Part shown: one piece after another, positions 25,610 through 34,059 of the stretch
Layout: the number at the start of each line of letters is the position of its first letter
How positions within the stretch are numbered: position 1 is the first letter of the stretch
Assembly: GCA_016288815.1 (NCBI GenBank)
Contig: JAEELF010000062.1
Location: 1 to 62,754 of the forward strand
Direction of reading: 5' to 3'
DNA length: 62,754 bases
Origin: Ruminococcus sp.
GTDB taxonomy: Bacteria; Bacillota; Clostridia; Oscillospirales; Ruminococcaceae
Notes under the pieces: model-generated
The model's database searches: none
The model's input: the letters and a program-made list of their open reading frames with translations, nothing else
Told to the model about the DNA's origin: nothing
Program-made: the position numbers and the translations under genes

Positions 25610-26255
25610 TGTGCGCTGGGAGAGGCTCCCGGAGCACTGGAAAAGGATATTCGGGCTCGAGTGGGAGTCGGTCTGCGAGGGCAGCAAGGCTATCGCGGCG
25701 GTCATCACCGATACCGAGGGGAATATCATCTCCGAGGGAAGGAACATGATCTGCGAGAGCGGTGTGCCGAATCCGGCGACCGCGCACGCGGAGGCCGAGG
25801 CTGTACGGGGGCTCGATGTTTCGAGGTACCCCGACAAGCACAGCTACACGCTGCACGCCGGACTTGAGCCATGCGTGATGTGCATGGGGACTATAGTCAT
25901 GGGCGGCATAAGAAATGTCGAGATAGCCGCGCGGGACGACTTCGGGGGCGCTATGCACCTCCTCGATAAGAGCAGCTTCACGAGGAGCAAGAATGTCCGG
26001 GTGAAGTGGCTCGACAATGAGCTGGGAGATGTCCAGCGGGCGCTCCAGACCATAAGGGAGCTGCTGTATAATCAGGACAGGGAGAAGCTCGGTCGTATGC
26101 TCAGGGATTTCGCTGTGCATAACGGCGCGGGCGTCAGGGCTGCGCAGGATATGGTGCGCGGCGGTATGTTCACGGACAAAAAGCCCTCTGACTGCACTGC
26201 CGGCGAGGTGGTGGGCGAGGTGCTCAGACGTATAGAAACACTTAAAGGAGAATGA
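25599..26255 (+). CDS. Zinc-dependent nucleoside deaminase-like protein
   Basis: A 218-residue protein with the CDA-fold zinc site: TAHAEAEAV (histidine ligand and catalytic glutamate) and PCVMCMG (two cysteine ligands). The first 155 residues match guanine/cytosine/tRNA-adenosine deaminase-like proteins; about 60 C-terminal residues are an extension with no recognised domain. The start is TTG at 25599, behind ACGGAGG, inside the end of fabH. It is placed between fabH and fabK with overlaps on both sides, so it is made together with fatty-acid enzymes. It is not a standard tadA by length; its substrate is unknown. Confidence 0.75.
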   Translation: MSTDVRWERLPEHWKRIFGLEWESVCEGSKAIAAVITDTEGNIISEGRNMICESGVPNPATAHAEAEAVRGLDVSRYPDKHSYTLHAGLEPCVMCMGTIVMGGIRNVEIAARDDFGGAMHLLDKSSFTRSKNVRVKWLDNELGDVQRALQTIRELLYNQDREKLGRMLRDFAVHNGAGVRAAQDMVRGGMFTDKKPSDCTAGEVVGEVLRRIETLKGE

Positions 26256-26257
26256 CT

Positions 26258-27181
26258 ATGAAAACAAGGATAACAGAGCTTCTGGGCTGTCAGTACCCCA
26301 TTATTCAGGGCGGTATGGCGTGGGTGGCTGAGCATACGCTCGCTTCCGCGGTGTCGAATGCCGGGGGTGTGGGTCTCATCGCGGGAGGAAACGCTCCTAT
26401 CGACTTCCTGCGCGATCAGATACGCAGCTGCAAGGAGGAGACCGACAAGCCCTTCGGCGTGAATATAATGCTCATGAGCCCCAATGCGGACGACCTCGCA
26501 CAGCTCGTCATAGATGAGGGCGTGAAGGTAGTCACCACAGGCGCGGGCAACCCCGGCAAGTATATCCCCGCGTGGAAAGAGGCAGGGGTGAAGGTGATAC
26601 CGGTAGTGCCGTCGGTGGCTCTCGCTAAGAGAATGGAGCGCGCTGGAGCTGACGCGGTAGTCGCGGAGGGTACTGAGTCCGGCGGTCACATCGGTGAGAA
26701 CACTACGATGTGTCTCGTGCCGCAGGTGGTGGACGCGCTGGAGATACCCGTCATCGCGGCTGGCGGTATCGCGGACGGACGCGGTATGGCGGCGGCTTTC
26801 ATGCTCGGTGCGGAGGGTGTGCAGATCGGTACGCGCTTCCTCGCTTCGGAGGAGTGTCAGATACACCCGACCTTCAAGGAGCTCGTCATCAAGGCAAAGG
26901 ACACGGACAGCGTCGTTACAGGACGCTACACGGGGCACCCGTGCAGGAACGTGAAGACAAAGTTCGCCAAGAAGCTCGCTGAGGGCGAGAAGAACGGCAC
27001 GCTCACTCCCGAGGAGTTCGAGAACCTCACGGTCGGTGCGCTCAGACGCGCGGTCGTTGACGGCGACCTCGAGAGCGGTTCGTTCCTCTGCGGCGCTATC
27101 GCGGGTATGGTAAATGAGATCAAGCCCTGCGCAGACATCATCAATGAGATAATGTCCGGCGCGGAGAGGCTGCTGAAGTAA
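26258..27181 (+). CDS. fabK: Enoyl-ACP reductase II (FMN-dependent)
   Basis: A 307-residue TIM-barrel flavoprotein that reduces enoyl-ACP, the last step of each elongation cycle. Family marks are MKTRITELLGCQYPIIQGGM at the start, the FMN phosphate-binding segments IAAGGIADGRGMAAA and GAEGVQIGTRFLA, and EGTESGGHIGE with the catalytic histidine. Two ATGs lie six bases apart; the second, 26258, is better spaced from AAAGGAG and gives the family start. No FabI is seen, so the operon uses FabK. Confidence 0.92.
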   Translation: MKTRITELLGCQYPIIQGGMAWVAEHTLASAVSNAGGVGLIAGGNAPIDFLRDQIRSCKEETDKPFGVNIMLMSPNADDLAQLVIDEGVKVVTTGAGNPGKYIPAWKEAGVKVIPVVPSVALAKRMERAGADAVVAEGTESGGHIGENTTMCLVPQVVDALEIPVIAAGGIADGRGMAAAFMLGAEGVQIGTRFLASEECQIHPTFKELVIKAKDTDSVVTGRYTGHPCRNVKTKFAKKLAEGEKNGTLTPEEFENLTVGALRRAVVDGDLESGSFLCGAIAGMVNEIKPCADIINEIMSGAERLLK

Positions 27182-27237
27182 GTACATTGAATTCGTCAAG
27201 CCGCAGGCGGCTTGAGATATATTTGTGAGGGTGCGTT

Positions 27238-27347
27238 ACAAGGGAACGCCCTCTCTTGCAGGGCGCTGCCCTGCACCTGCAAGGGGCTGTCTGCCCCTTG
27301 ACCCTGACCAAAGGGTCAATAATCCCTTTGGAATCCCATTATTGGAG
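27238..27347. repeat. Partial composite repeat inside the fab operon
   Basis: Modules B-like (ACGCCCTCTCTTGCAGGGCG), a hairpin GGGGCTGTCTGCCCC, and module D (about 27308-27346: CCAAAGGGTCAATAATCCC then TTTGGAATCCCATTATTGG). Module D runs straight into the fabG ribosome binding site GGAGG. It is the only such copy within an operon of the window. Confidence 0.75.
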
Positions 27348-27359
27348 GTTATTACTATT

Positions 27360-28100
27360 ATGGCTACAGCAATCATCACAGGCGCGTCGCAGGGTATCGG
27401 CGCGTGTATCGCTAAAAGACTCGCTAAGGACGGCTTCGATGTCGTTATCAACCACTTCCCCAGTGACTCCGATAAGGAAAAGGCTCTCGCCGTCGCGGAG
27501 GAGTGCCGTGCATTCGGCGTCAAGGCTGAGTGCTATGCCGCCGACGTCTCTAAGTTCGACCAGTGCGAGGAGATGGTGAAGCAGGTCAAGGCGGACTTCG
27601 GCTCCATCGACGCGCTCGTCAACAACGCCGGTATCACCAAGGATACCCTCCTTGCAAGAATGGGCGAGGACGCTTACGATGCGGTCATCGCGGTAAACCA
27701 GAAGAGCGTTTACAATATGATGAAGCACGCCTGCGCGGTCATGATGAAGCAGAGACACGGACGTATCGTCAATGTTTCCTCCGTGGCGGGTCTCTACGGC
27801 AACCCGGGACAGGTCAACTACTCCGCGTCCAAGGCGGCGATAATCGGTATGACCAAGTCCGTGGCAAAGGAGTTCGGCTCGCGCAATATCACCTGCAATG
27901 CCGTTGCGCCGGGTCTTATCCGCACACCCATGACCGAGGTGCTCTCCGATGAGCTCAAGGCGAAAATGCTCGAGGCGGTCGCCCTCAAGCGCTATGGTGA
28001 GCCCGAGGAGATAGCCTCTGTGGTCTCCTTCCTCCTCTCCGATGATGCTTCCTATATCACCGGGCAGGTAATCGAGATCTCCGGCGGGCTTATGATGTAA
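27360..28100 (+). CDS. fabG: 3-oxoacyl-ACP reductase
   Basis: A 246-residue short-chain dehydrogenase using NADPH to reduce 3-oxoacyl-ACP. The cofactor loop is ITGASQGIGA, the structural motif NNAGITKD, and the catalytic residues are in NVSSVAG (Ser) and YSASKAA (Tyr, Lys). Length is normal. The frame is open to 27225, but that part is repeat DNA; ATG at 27360 after TTGGAGG gives the proper SDR start. The gap of 178 bases from fabK is the longest in the operon and is filled by the repeat. Confidence 0.94.
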   Translation: MATAIITGASQGIGACIAKRLAKDGFDVVINHFPSDSDKEKALAVAEECRAFGVKAECYAADVSKFDQCEEMVKQVKADFGSIDALVNNAGITKDTLLARMGEDAYDAVIAVNQKSVYNMMKHACAVMMKQRHGRIVNVSSVAGLYGNPGQVNYSASKAAIIGMTKSVAKEFGSRNITCNAVAPGLIRTPMTEVLSDELKAKMLEAVALKRYGEPEEIASVVSFLLSDDASYITGQVIEISGGLMM

Positions 28101-28212
28101 TCAGGAATGCGTAATGCGTAATTATTTGCGGTCTTTCCGCAGATATGGTATTTTTAATTCCAAATTTAGATTTTCTATGCGTTTTTGCATTAACAATGAA
28201 AGGTATATGAAT

Positions 28213-29469
28213 ATGAGCAGAAGAGTTGTTATCACAGGTTTGGGCGCCGTTACGCCCCTCGGCACCGGCGTCGAGAAGTTCTGGGACGGTATCAAGGCTA
28301 ACCGCATAGGCTTCTCCTTTATCGACAAGTTCGACACGGACCGTACCGGCGTCAAGATCGCGGGTATCGTCCGCGACTTCGATGAGTCCGCTTACTACGA
28401 GGAGAAGGGCTGCTTCGACAAGAAGGAAGCCAAGCGTATGGATACCTTCACGAAGTATGCTGTCGTTTCCGCGCATGAGGCGCTCAAGGACGCGGGGTCG
28501 GATTTCTCCGACATCGACCCGTACAGAGCCGGCGTCATCATCGGGTGCGGTATCGGCGGTATCGACCTCACCCTTTCCGAGTACGGGAAGTACCTCGAGA
28601 AGGGTCCCGGAAGGATATCTGTGTTCTATATCCCCATGATGATAAGCAATATGGCTGCCGGTACTATCTCCATGAAGACCGGCTTCCGCGGCGCTAACTT
28701 CGACGTGACTACTGCCTGTGCGTCCTCGACGCACGCGCTCGGTGAGGCTTTCCGCAAGATAAAGGACGGCTACCTCGATGTCGCGCTTGCCGGCGGTACG
28801 GAGTCCACGAGCGTGGAGTTCACCTACGGCGGATTCGCGAATATGAAGGCGCTCACTAAGTCGAGCGACCTCGAGAGGGCTTCTATCCCCTTCGACAAGG
28901 AGAGGAGCGGCTTCGTTCTCAGTGAGGGAAGCGGCGTTCTCGTGCTGGAGGAGTATGAGCACGCAAAGGCGCGCGGTGCTAAGATTTACGCTGAACTCGC
29001 CGGCTACGGGGCTACCTGTGACGGCTACCACATGACCTCCCCCATGCCTACGGGCGAGGCTGCCGGTATGGGCATGACTCTCGCGATGCAGGAGGCGGGC
29101 GTTTCTCCGGCGGAGGTCGGATACATCAACGCACACGGCACGTCCACGGGTCTCAACGATAAGTACGAGACCGCGGCGATAAAGCTCGCGTTCGGCGATG
29201 ACGCAAGGAATGTGAAGATAAATTCGACTAAGTCCATGATAGGGCATCTCCTTGGTGCTGCCGGCGCCGTTGAGGCTATCGTTACGGCGAAGTCCATCCA
29301 GGAGGGCTTTATCCATGCGACTGTGGGGTATAAGGTGCCCGATGAGGAATGCGACCTCGATTACTGCGGAGACGGGAATATCTGCACTGAGATAAAGGCT
29401 GCGCTCTCGAATTCTCTCGGATTCGGCGGGCATAATGCTACTCTCTGCTTCAAAAAGGTGACTGACTAA
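28213..29469 (+). CDS. fabF: 3-oxoacyl-ACP synthase II
   Basis: A 418-residue condensing enzyme for chain elongation. The catalytic cysteine is in TTACASSTHALG, the two histidines in NAHGTSTGLND and KSMIGHLLGAAGA. An ATG six bases earlier (28207) is in frame but too close to GAAAGG; 28213 (MSRRVVITGLG) is the family start. The frame is open further to 28114, which is not needed. It is followed 12 bases later by accB. Confidence 0.93.
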   Translation: MSRRVVITGLGAVTPLGTGVEKFWDGIKANRIGFSFIDKFDTDRTGVKIAGIVRDFDESAYYEEKGCFDKKEAKRMDTFTKYAVVSAHEALKDAGSDFSDIDPYRAGVIIGCGIGGIDLTLSEYGKYLEKGPGRISVFYIPMMISNMAAGTISMKTGFRGANFDVTTACASSTHALGEAFRKIKDGYLDVALAGGTESTSVEFTYGGFANMKALTKSSDLERASIPFDKERSGFVLSEGSGVLVLEEYEHAKARGAKIYAELAGYGATCDGYHMTSPMPTGEAAGMGMTLAMQEAGVSPAEVGYINAHGTSTGLNDKYETAAIKLAFGDDARNVKINSTKSMIGHLLGAAGAVEAIVTAKSIQEGFIHATVGYKVPDEECDLDYCGDGNICTEIKAALSNSLGFGGHNATLCFKKVTD

Positions 29470-29481
29470 GGAGGACGATCA

Positions 29482-29949
29482 ATGAGCGATATATTCGGAA
29501 TGGCTGAGCTCGAAACTATAGAAAGGCTCGCCGACATCATCAATGAAAAGGAGCTTTCTGAGGTGACTATCACCGACGGAGGAAAGTCCATTACCATAAA
29601 GGGCAAGAAGTGCCCTCCCCCGCCGCCCATGCAGGCTATGGGCGCGCCTGTTCCCGTGCAGCAGCCTGTACCCGCTGCGCAGCCGCAGCAGTCTGCCGCA
29701 GAGCCCAAGCTCACGGGGAAAGTGGTAAAGTCGCCTATCGTGGGCACCTACTACGCTGCTCCCTCACCTGAGAAGCCGGCTTTCGTAAAGGTCGGGGACA
29801 AGGTGAGCAAGGGCGACGTCATCATGATAATCGAGTCCATGAAGCTCATGAACGAGATACAGTCCGACTTCGACGGTATCGTTGATAAGATACTCGTTTC
29901 GGACGGGCAGGCTGTTGAGTACGATCAGCCGCTCATGATAATCAGGTAA
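29482..29949 (+). CDS. accB: Biotin carboxyl carrier protein of acetyl-CoA carboxylase
   Basis: A 155-residue protein. The C-terminal 75 residues form the biotinyl domain with ESMKLMNEI, whose lysine takes biotin, and the thumb segment preceding it. A proline/alanine/glutamine-rich linker (about 50-80) joins it to the N-terminal dimerisation part (about 1-45). The ATG follows AGGAGGACGATCA. The stop overlaps the next start by one base. The biotin carboxylase and carboxyltransferase genes follow after three membrane-protein genes and fabZ. Confidence 0.93.
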   Translation: MSDIFGMAELETIERLADIINEKELSEVTITDGGKSITIKGKKCPPPPPMQAMGAPVPVQQPVPAAQPQQSAAEPKLTGKVVKSPIVGTYYAAPSPEKPAFVKVGDKVSKGDVIMIIESMKLMNEIQSDFDGIVDKILVSDGQAVEYDQPLMIIR

Positions 29950-30596
29950 TGAAGCTCTCAGACCTCAGATACATCACGCAGGAAAATATCGACGAGGCGT
30001 GCATCAATGTCACGTCGGCGGATATGTACCGCGAGGTGCACGACTTCAACGCGCGTATGCTGAAGTTCCACCGTATGCGCTGGCAGTTCAGGATAGAAGC
30101 GTGGACACTGGTGTTCATCTCGCTGGTGATAGTGCCGTTCATGACCGTGGTCAACGGCAGGGACGCGAACCTATTCGTGATGACGCGGCTGACGCTTTAC
30201 TTCTGGCTGAATTTCGCAATTGCGGCGCTGTATGTGTTCTGCTTCTGCTTCTTCATCCTGCGCAGGAGGGAATACAACTGGAAGATATGTCTGCTGTACT
30301 CGCTGCCGACACTGCTCAACCGCGAGGATATGTTCTGTCTGATGTCAAGCGCGATGTTCGCGGCGGTATGCTGCGTGCTGATGTTCGTGATGGATAAGGT
30401 GGACACGCAGATCAGGGACGAGGTCGGGTATCCGGCGTTCGTCGAGCTGAGGATAACTACCAAGACGGAGAACGTCGAGGAGCCCGATACCGAGCTGCTC
30501 GGATTTGAAAAATACAAAACCCGCGATCTCGGAGATGTGGAGATACCTGCGCTCGGAGAGGTCGGGGATACGCTAAGGAACAACAATGAACTATAA
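29949..30596 (+). CDS. Unrecognised membrane protein 1 of the fab operon (YITQ family)
   Basis: A 215-residue protein with no family I can name. It begins with LSDLRYITQENIDEAC, has about four hydrophobic segments (for example FWLNFAIAALYVFCFCFFIL), and ends in a soluble tail with YPAFVELRITTK and the last residues NNNEL. N-terminal YITQ, the tail pattern (aromatic, PxF, T-K) and the acidic end are shared with the next two proteins, so the three are paralogues; this one is the most divergent and shortest. It overlaps accB by one base and the next gene by 11 bases and must be co-translated with them. Confidence 0.8.
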   Translation: MKLSDLRYITQENIDEACINVTSADMYREVHDFNARMLKFHRMRWQFRIEAWTLVFISLVIVPFMTVVNGRDANLFVMTRLTLYFWLNFAIAALYVFCFCFFILRRREYNWKICLLYSLPTLLNREDMFCLMSSAMFAAVCCVLMFVMDKVDTQIRDEVGYPAFVELRITTKTENVEEPDTELLGFEKYKTRDLGDVEIPALGEVGDTLRNNNEL

Positions 30597-31377
30597 GTAC
30601 ATCACGCAGGACGTGATAGATTCCGGGGTGATACGTCCGGAGAACGCTGAGGCTGCCGAGGAGGCAAGGCTCTACAATATGGACATCGCGCTGAATATGC
30701 GCAGGAAGGGCATTTACCTCATGCTCACCGAGTGCGTGACTGCGGTGCACGTCATCACGCTGCTCATGGAGCTGTGTATCGTGCTCAAGCCGGTGATGTT
30801 CCCCGGGGCGGGGAGAGTCAATCTCGCTGCTGCGATACTCGGCGGGCTGGGTTACTTATACCTGCTGCTGAGATACGTCTTCAAGACGCCCTTCAAGTAC
30901 CAGTTTTCGGGGTATAAGTATAACAGGCTGCCGGACGGCAGTGAGGCTCCTACCACGGAGGCGGATCTGTCGATACTGGGGGCCGTTATGGTCGGGCTGA
31001 TCGCTGTGCTGATAGGAATGGCTTTTCTGCCGCATGGGTTCACGATAATGTATGCGGTTTCGGTCGTTGCGTTCTTCGCGCACCTGCTGACCGTGATATT
31101 CTACATCGCGCACCCCATGAGGTATAAGCTGCCGTTCACGCTCTTGGCGGCGCTGCTGCCGGTGATAGTGTCGTCGCAGACGCTCCCCTTCGCGCTGATA
31201 ACAGTCGTGGTCGCGGTGCTCGCGCACAGGCGTCACAGAGTCCTCGCGCAGGCTGACGGTTTCCCGGATTTCGTGCCGCTGACGGTAAAGCTCACCGCTG
31301 ACGGTGCGATGAAGGTGGATTCCTATGATAATTTCAACCGCTTCGACGGAATAGATGATGAAATGGAGAGTATATGA
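30586..31377 (+). CDS. Unrecognised membrane protein 2 of the fab operon (YITQ family)
   Basis: A 263-residue paralogue of its neighbours. The N-terminus is YKYITQDVIDSGVIRPENAE; residues about 30-220 hold six hydrophobic segments, including VNLAAAILGGLGYLYLLL and ILGAVMVGLIAVLIGMAFL. The cytosolic-looking tail is GFPDFVPLTVKLT and the last residues DDEMESI. The pattern YITQ(D/E)VI..GV.RPENAEAA..A..YN is nearly identical to protein 3. The start overlaps gene 1 and the stop overlaps gene 3 (ATGA). No catalytic motif is apparent; membrane localisation is clear, function unknown. Confidence 0.82.
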   Translation: MNYKYITQDVIDSGVIRPENAEAAEEARLYNMDIALNMRRKGIYLMLTECVTAVHVITLLMELCIVLKPVMFPGAGRVNLAAAILGGLGYLYLLLRYVFKTPFKYQFSGYKYNRLPDGSEAPTTEADLSILGAVMVGLIAVLIGMAFLPHGFTIMYAVSVVAFFAHLLTVIFYIAHPMRYKLPFTLLAALLPVIVSSQTLPFALITVVVAVLAHRRHRVLAQADGFPDFVPLTVKLTADGAMKVDSYDNFNRFDGIDDEMESI

Positions 31378-32180
31378 GTGAATACAGATACATCACGCAG
31401 GAGGTCATCAGAGCCGGAGTCTACCGACCCGAAAACGCCGAGGCTGCGGCAGAAGCGGAGCGCTACAATTCCGTAATGCGCGAGGGATTCCTCCGCAAGG
31501 GCGACTGGGCACGAGCAGTTGACTTCTACAAGCTGCTGAACATCGTTACGCTCATCGTGGAGCTGACTCTTCTCCCGCGCGAGCTGATATACAGTCTGCT
31601 TGACACCAAAATGGACAAAGCCGAATTCATGAGCAGCAGCTTTGTCGGGATACTTCTGATGGCTCTGGGATTTATGCTTATTCTGGCGAGATACGCCGAA
31701 AGATCGCCGTTCTCGTTCAAGTGGGTCTATGCGAATGATCCGGAAAACCAGTTCACCGTGACTGCCGGAAACACCTACTCGACAGTTAAGGACAAGGTGC
31801 TGTGGTTCGGACTGGAGGCGGCAGTGATACTCGGCTGCTTTTTCCTGCCGTTCACTTTCACTGTGAGCTTCGTGGTGTCGTGCGCGTCATGGGCAGTCCA
31901 CGCAGCGGTTTTCTTCATATATGTGCGCTATCCGGAGCGATACAGGGTGCCAGTCTCGGTGATATTCGCGCTGATACCGGTTATCATGACTCCGGCAGCG
32001 GCTGTGTGGTCGGCGATGATGACAGGCGCGGCGATAGTCATAAACAAGCGCCGGAGGATATTCGAGGTCATGGAGGGCGCGCCGGACTTCCCGATGATAA
32101 CAGTGAAGTTCAGAAAGGTCGCCTCATTTGAGGAACTCGCCCGTCCGGACAACAATAACAACGAAATGGAGAGCCTGTGA
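31374..32180 (+). CDS. Unrecognised membrane protein 3 of the fab operon (YITQ family)
   Basis: A 268-residue third paralogue. It starts SEYRYITQEVIRAGVYRPEN, has about six hydrophobic segments between residues 45 and 225, and closes with GAPDFPMITVKF and the final NNNNEMESL. Compared with protein 2, length, segment spacing and tail order are the same, so the pair is a recent duplication relative to protein 1. It sits 33 bases ahead of fabZ. A role linked to fatty-acid or membrane lipid synthesis is inferred only from position. Confidence 0.82.
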   Translation: MSEYRYITQEVIRAGVYRPENAEAAAEAERYNSVMREGFLRKGDWARAVDFYKLLNIVTLIVELTLLPRELIYSLLDTKMDKAEFMSSSFVGILLMALGFMLILARYAERSPFSFKWVYANDPENQFTVTAGNTYSTVKDKVLWFGLEAAVILGCFFLPFTFTVSFVVSCASWAVHAAVFFIYVRYPERYRVPVSVIFALIPVIMTPAAAVWSAMMTGAAIVINKRRRIFEVMEGAPDFPMITVKFRKVASFEELARPDNNNNEMESL

Positions 32181-32213
32181 TACGGCTCAAAACATAAAAC
32201 GGAGGATATAAAC

Positions 32214-32666
32214 ATGGCAGATATTCTGATGAACAAGGAACAGATAATGGAGATAATCCCCCACCGCGACCCCTTCCTGCTCATCGACGAGATAGTCGAT
32301 ATGGAGGAGGGCGTCAAGGTACACGCACGCAAGTACATCAGGGAGGACGACTTCTGGTTCAAGGGGCACTTCCCCGGATACCCGGTGACGCCGGGCGTGC
32401 TCATGGTGGAGATGCTTGCGCAGGCGGGAGCTGTATGTATGCTCTCCAAGCCTGAATTCAAGGGGAAGCTCGGCCTTTTCGGCGGTATCGACAAGGCAAA
32501 GTTCCGCAGACAGGTTGTCCCGGGCGACGTGCTCGACCTTGAAGTGGAGATGATACGTCAGAGGGGTCCTGTCGGCACGGGCAAGGCTGTTGCCTCCGTG
32601 GGCGGCGAAAAGGCTGTATCCTGCGAAATAACATTCGTCATCACTGACGGTAACAAGGAAGAATGA
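32214..32666 (+). CDS. fabZ: 3-hydroxyacyl-ACP dehydratase
   Basis: A 150-residue hot-dog-fold enzyme that dehydrates 3-hydroxyacyl-ACP. The catalytic histidine and glutamate lie in KGHFPGYPVTPGVLMVEMLA. The start carries MEIIPHRDPFLLID, typical of the family. The ATG follows GGAGGATATAAAC. It is one base ahead of accC. Confidence 0.94.
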   Translation: MADILMNKEQIMEIIPHRDPFLLIDEIVDMEEGVKVHARKYIREDDFWFKGHFPGYPVTPGVLMVEMLAQAGAVCMLSKPEFKGKLGLFGGIDKAKFRRQVVPGDVLDLEVEMIRQRGPVGTGKAVASVGGEKAVSCEITFVITDGNKEE

Positions 32667-32667
32667 T

Positions 32668-34047
32668 ATGTTCAGAAAGATCTTGATAGCTAACCGCGGC
32701 GAGATCGCGGTCCGTATAATAAGAGCGTGCCGCGAGCTCGGGATACGCTGTGCGGCAGTGTATTCCACTGCGGACAGGACGTCCCTGCACGCGCAGATAG
32801 CCGACGAGGCGGTGTGCATCGGTCCTCCTGCCACTAAGGACAGCTACCTCAATATGAATGCCATTATCCAGGCGGCGAAGAACGTCGGGGCGGACGCTAT
32901 CCACCCCGGTTTCGGATTCCTCTCGGAGAACGCGGAGTTCGCGCGTGCCTGCGAGGAGAACGGGATAGTGTTCATCGGTCCGTCTCCTGAGTCTATCGAA
33001 ATGCTCGGAAACAAGGCGGCGGCTAAGGAGTCTATGGCGGCTGCCGGGGTCCCCGTTATCCCCGGCTCCAAGGGCGCTGTCAGCTCCATTGAGGAGGCCC
33101 GCGCTTTCGCCGACAAGGCGGGGTACCCTGTGCTGGTGAAGGCTTCCGCAGGAGGCGGCGGGCGCGGTATACGCCGCGTGGATACGCCCTCCGCGCTTGA
33201 GGCTCAGATGAACGCTGCTATGACCGAGGCGAAGAATTTCTTCGGGGACGATTCCGTCTATATCGAGAAGTTCCTCATAAATCCGCACCATGTCGAGATA
33301 CAGATAATCGCTGACAAGCACGGGAATATAGTCTACCTCGGCGAGAGGGACTGCTCCATGCAGAGACGCAATCAGAAGGTGCTCGAGGAGTGCCCCAGCC
33401 CTATCGTGGACGACGAGCTGAGAAAGAAAATGGGTGCGGCGGCTATCGCGGCAGCCAAGCGCTGCGGATACTACAACGCCGGCACTATAGAGTTCCTCGT
33501 GGACAACAACCACGATTTCTACTTCATGGAGATGAATACCCGTATACAGGTCGAGCACCCCATTACCGAGGAGGTCACGGGCTTCGACATCGTAAAGGCG
33601 CAGATAGAGATAGCTGCGGGCGAGCGTATGCACGTTCAGCAGAAGGACATCAGGCTCCGCGGGCACGCTATAGAGTGCCGCATTAACGCTGAGACGCCCG
33701 AGCTGGACTTCCGTCCCTCCCCCGGTACGATCTCGGCACTCTATATGCCCGGAGGTCCCGGCATACGCATCGACGGTGCCGTTTATCAGGGATATACCAT
33801 CACGCCGTACTATGATTCCATGATAAGCAAGCTCATCGCGCACGGCAGCGACAGGGACGAGGCTATAAGGAAGATGAAGTGGGCGCTCTCTGAGTTCATC
33901 GTCGAGGGCGTGGACACTAATATCGACTTCCAGCTTGAGATCATCAAGCAGCCCGAGTTCCGCACGGGAAGCTACGATATCGGCTTCCTCAACCGCTTCG
34001 TGGAGAAGCTCAAGAAGGGCGGCAGCGCCGCTAAGGACAATAACTGA
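32668..34047 (+). CDS. accC: Biotin carboxylase subunit of acetyl-CoA carboxylase
   Basis: A 459-residue ATP-grasp enzyme that carboxylates the biotin on AccB. It starts MFRKILIANRGEIAVRIIRA; the glycine-rich ATP loop is ASAGGGGRGIR; the ATP-grasp metal and bicarbonate residues fall in FMEMNTRIQVEHPITEEVTG. Length is typical. It follows fabZ directly and precedes accD by 12 bases. Confidence 0.95.
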   Translation: MFRKILIANRGEIAVRIIRACRELGIRCAAVYSTADRTSLHAQIADEAVCIGPPATKDSYLNMNAIIQAAKNVGADAIHPGFGFLSENAEFARACEENGIVFIGPSPESIEMLGNKAAAKESMAAAGVPVIPGSKGAVSSIEEARAFADKAGYPVLVKASAGGGGRGIRRVDTPSALEAQMNAAMTEAKNFFGDDSVYIEKFLINPHHVEIQIIADKHGNIVYLGERDCSMQRRNQKVLEECPSPIVDDELRKKMGAAAIAAAKRCGYYNAGTIEFLVDNNHDFYFMEMNTRIQVEHPITEEVTGFDIVKAQIEIAAGERMHVQQKDIRLRGHAIECRINAETPELDFRPSPGTISALYMPGGPGIRIDGAVYQGYTITPYYDSMISKLIAHGSDRDEAIRKMKWALSEFIVEGVDTNIDFQLEIIKQPEFRTGSYDIGFLNRFVEKLKKGGSAAKDNN

Positions 34048-34059
34048 CAGGTGATATAA

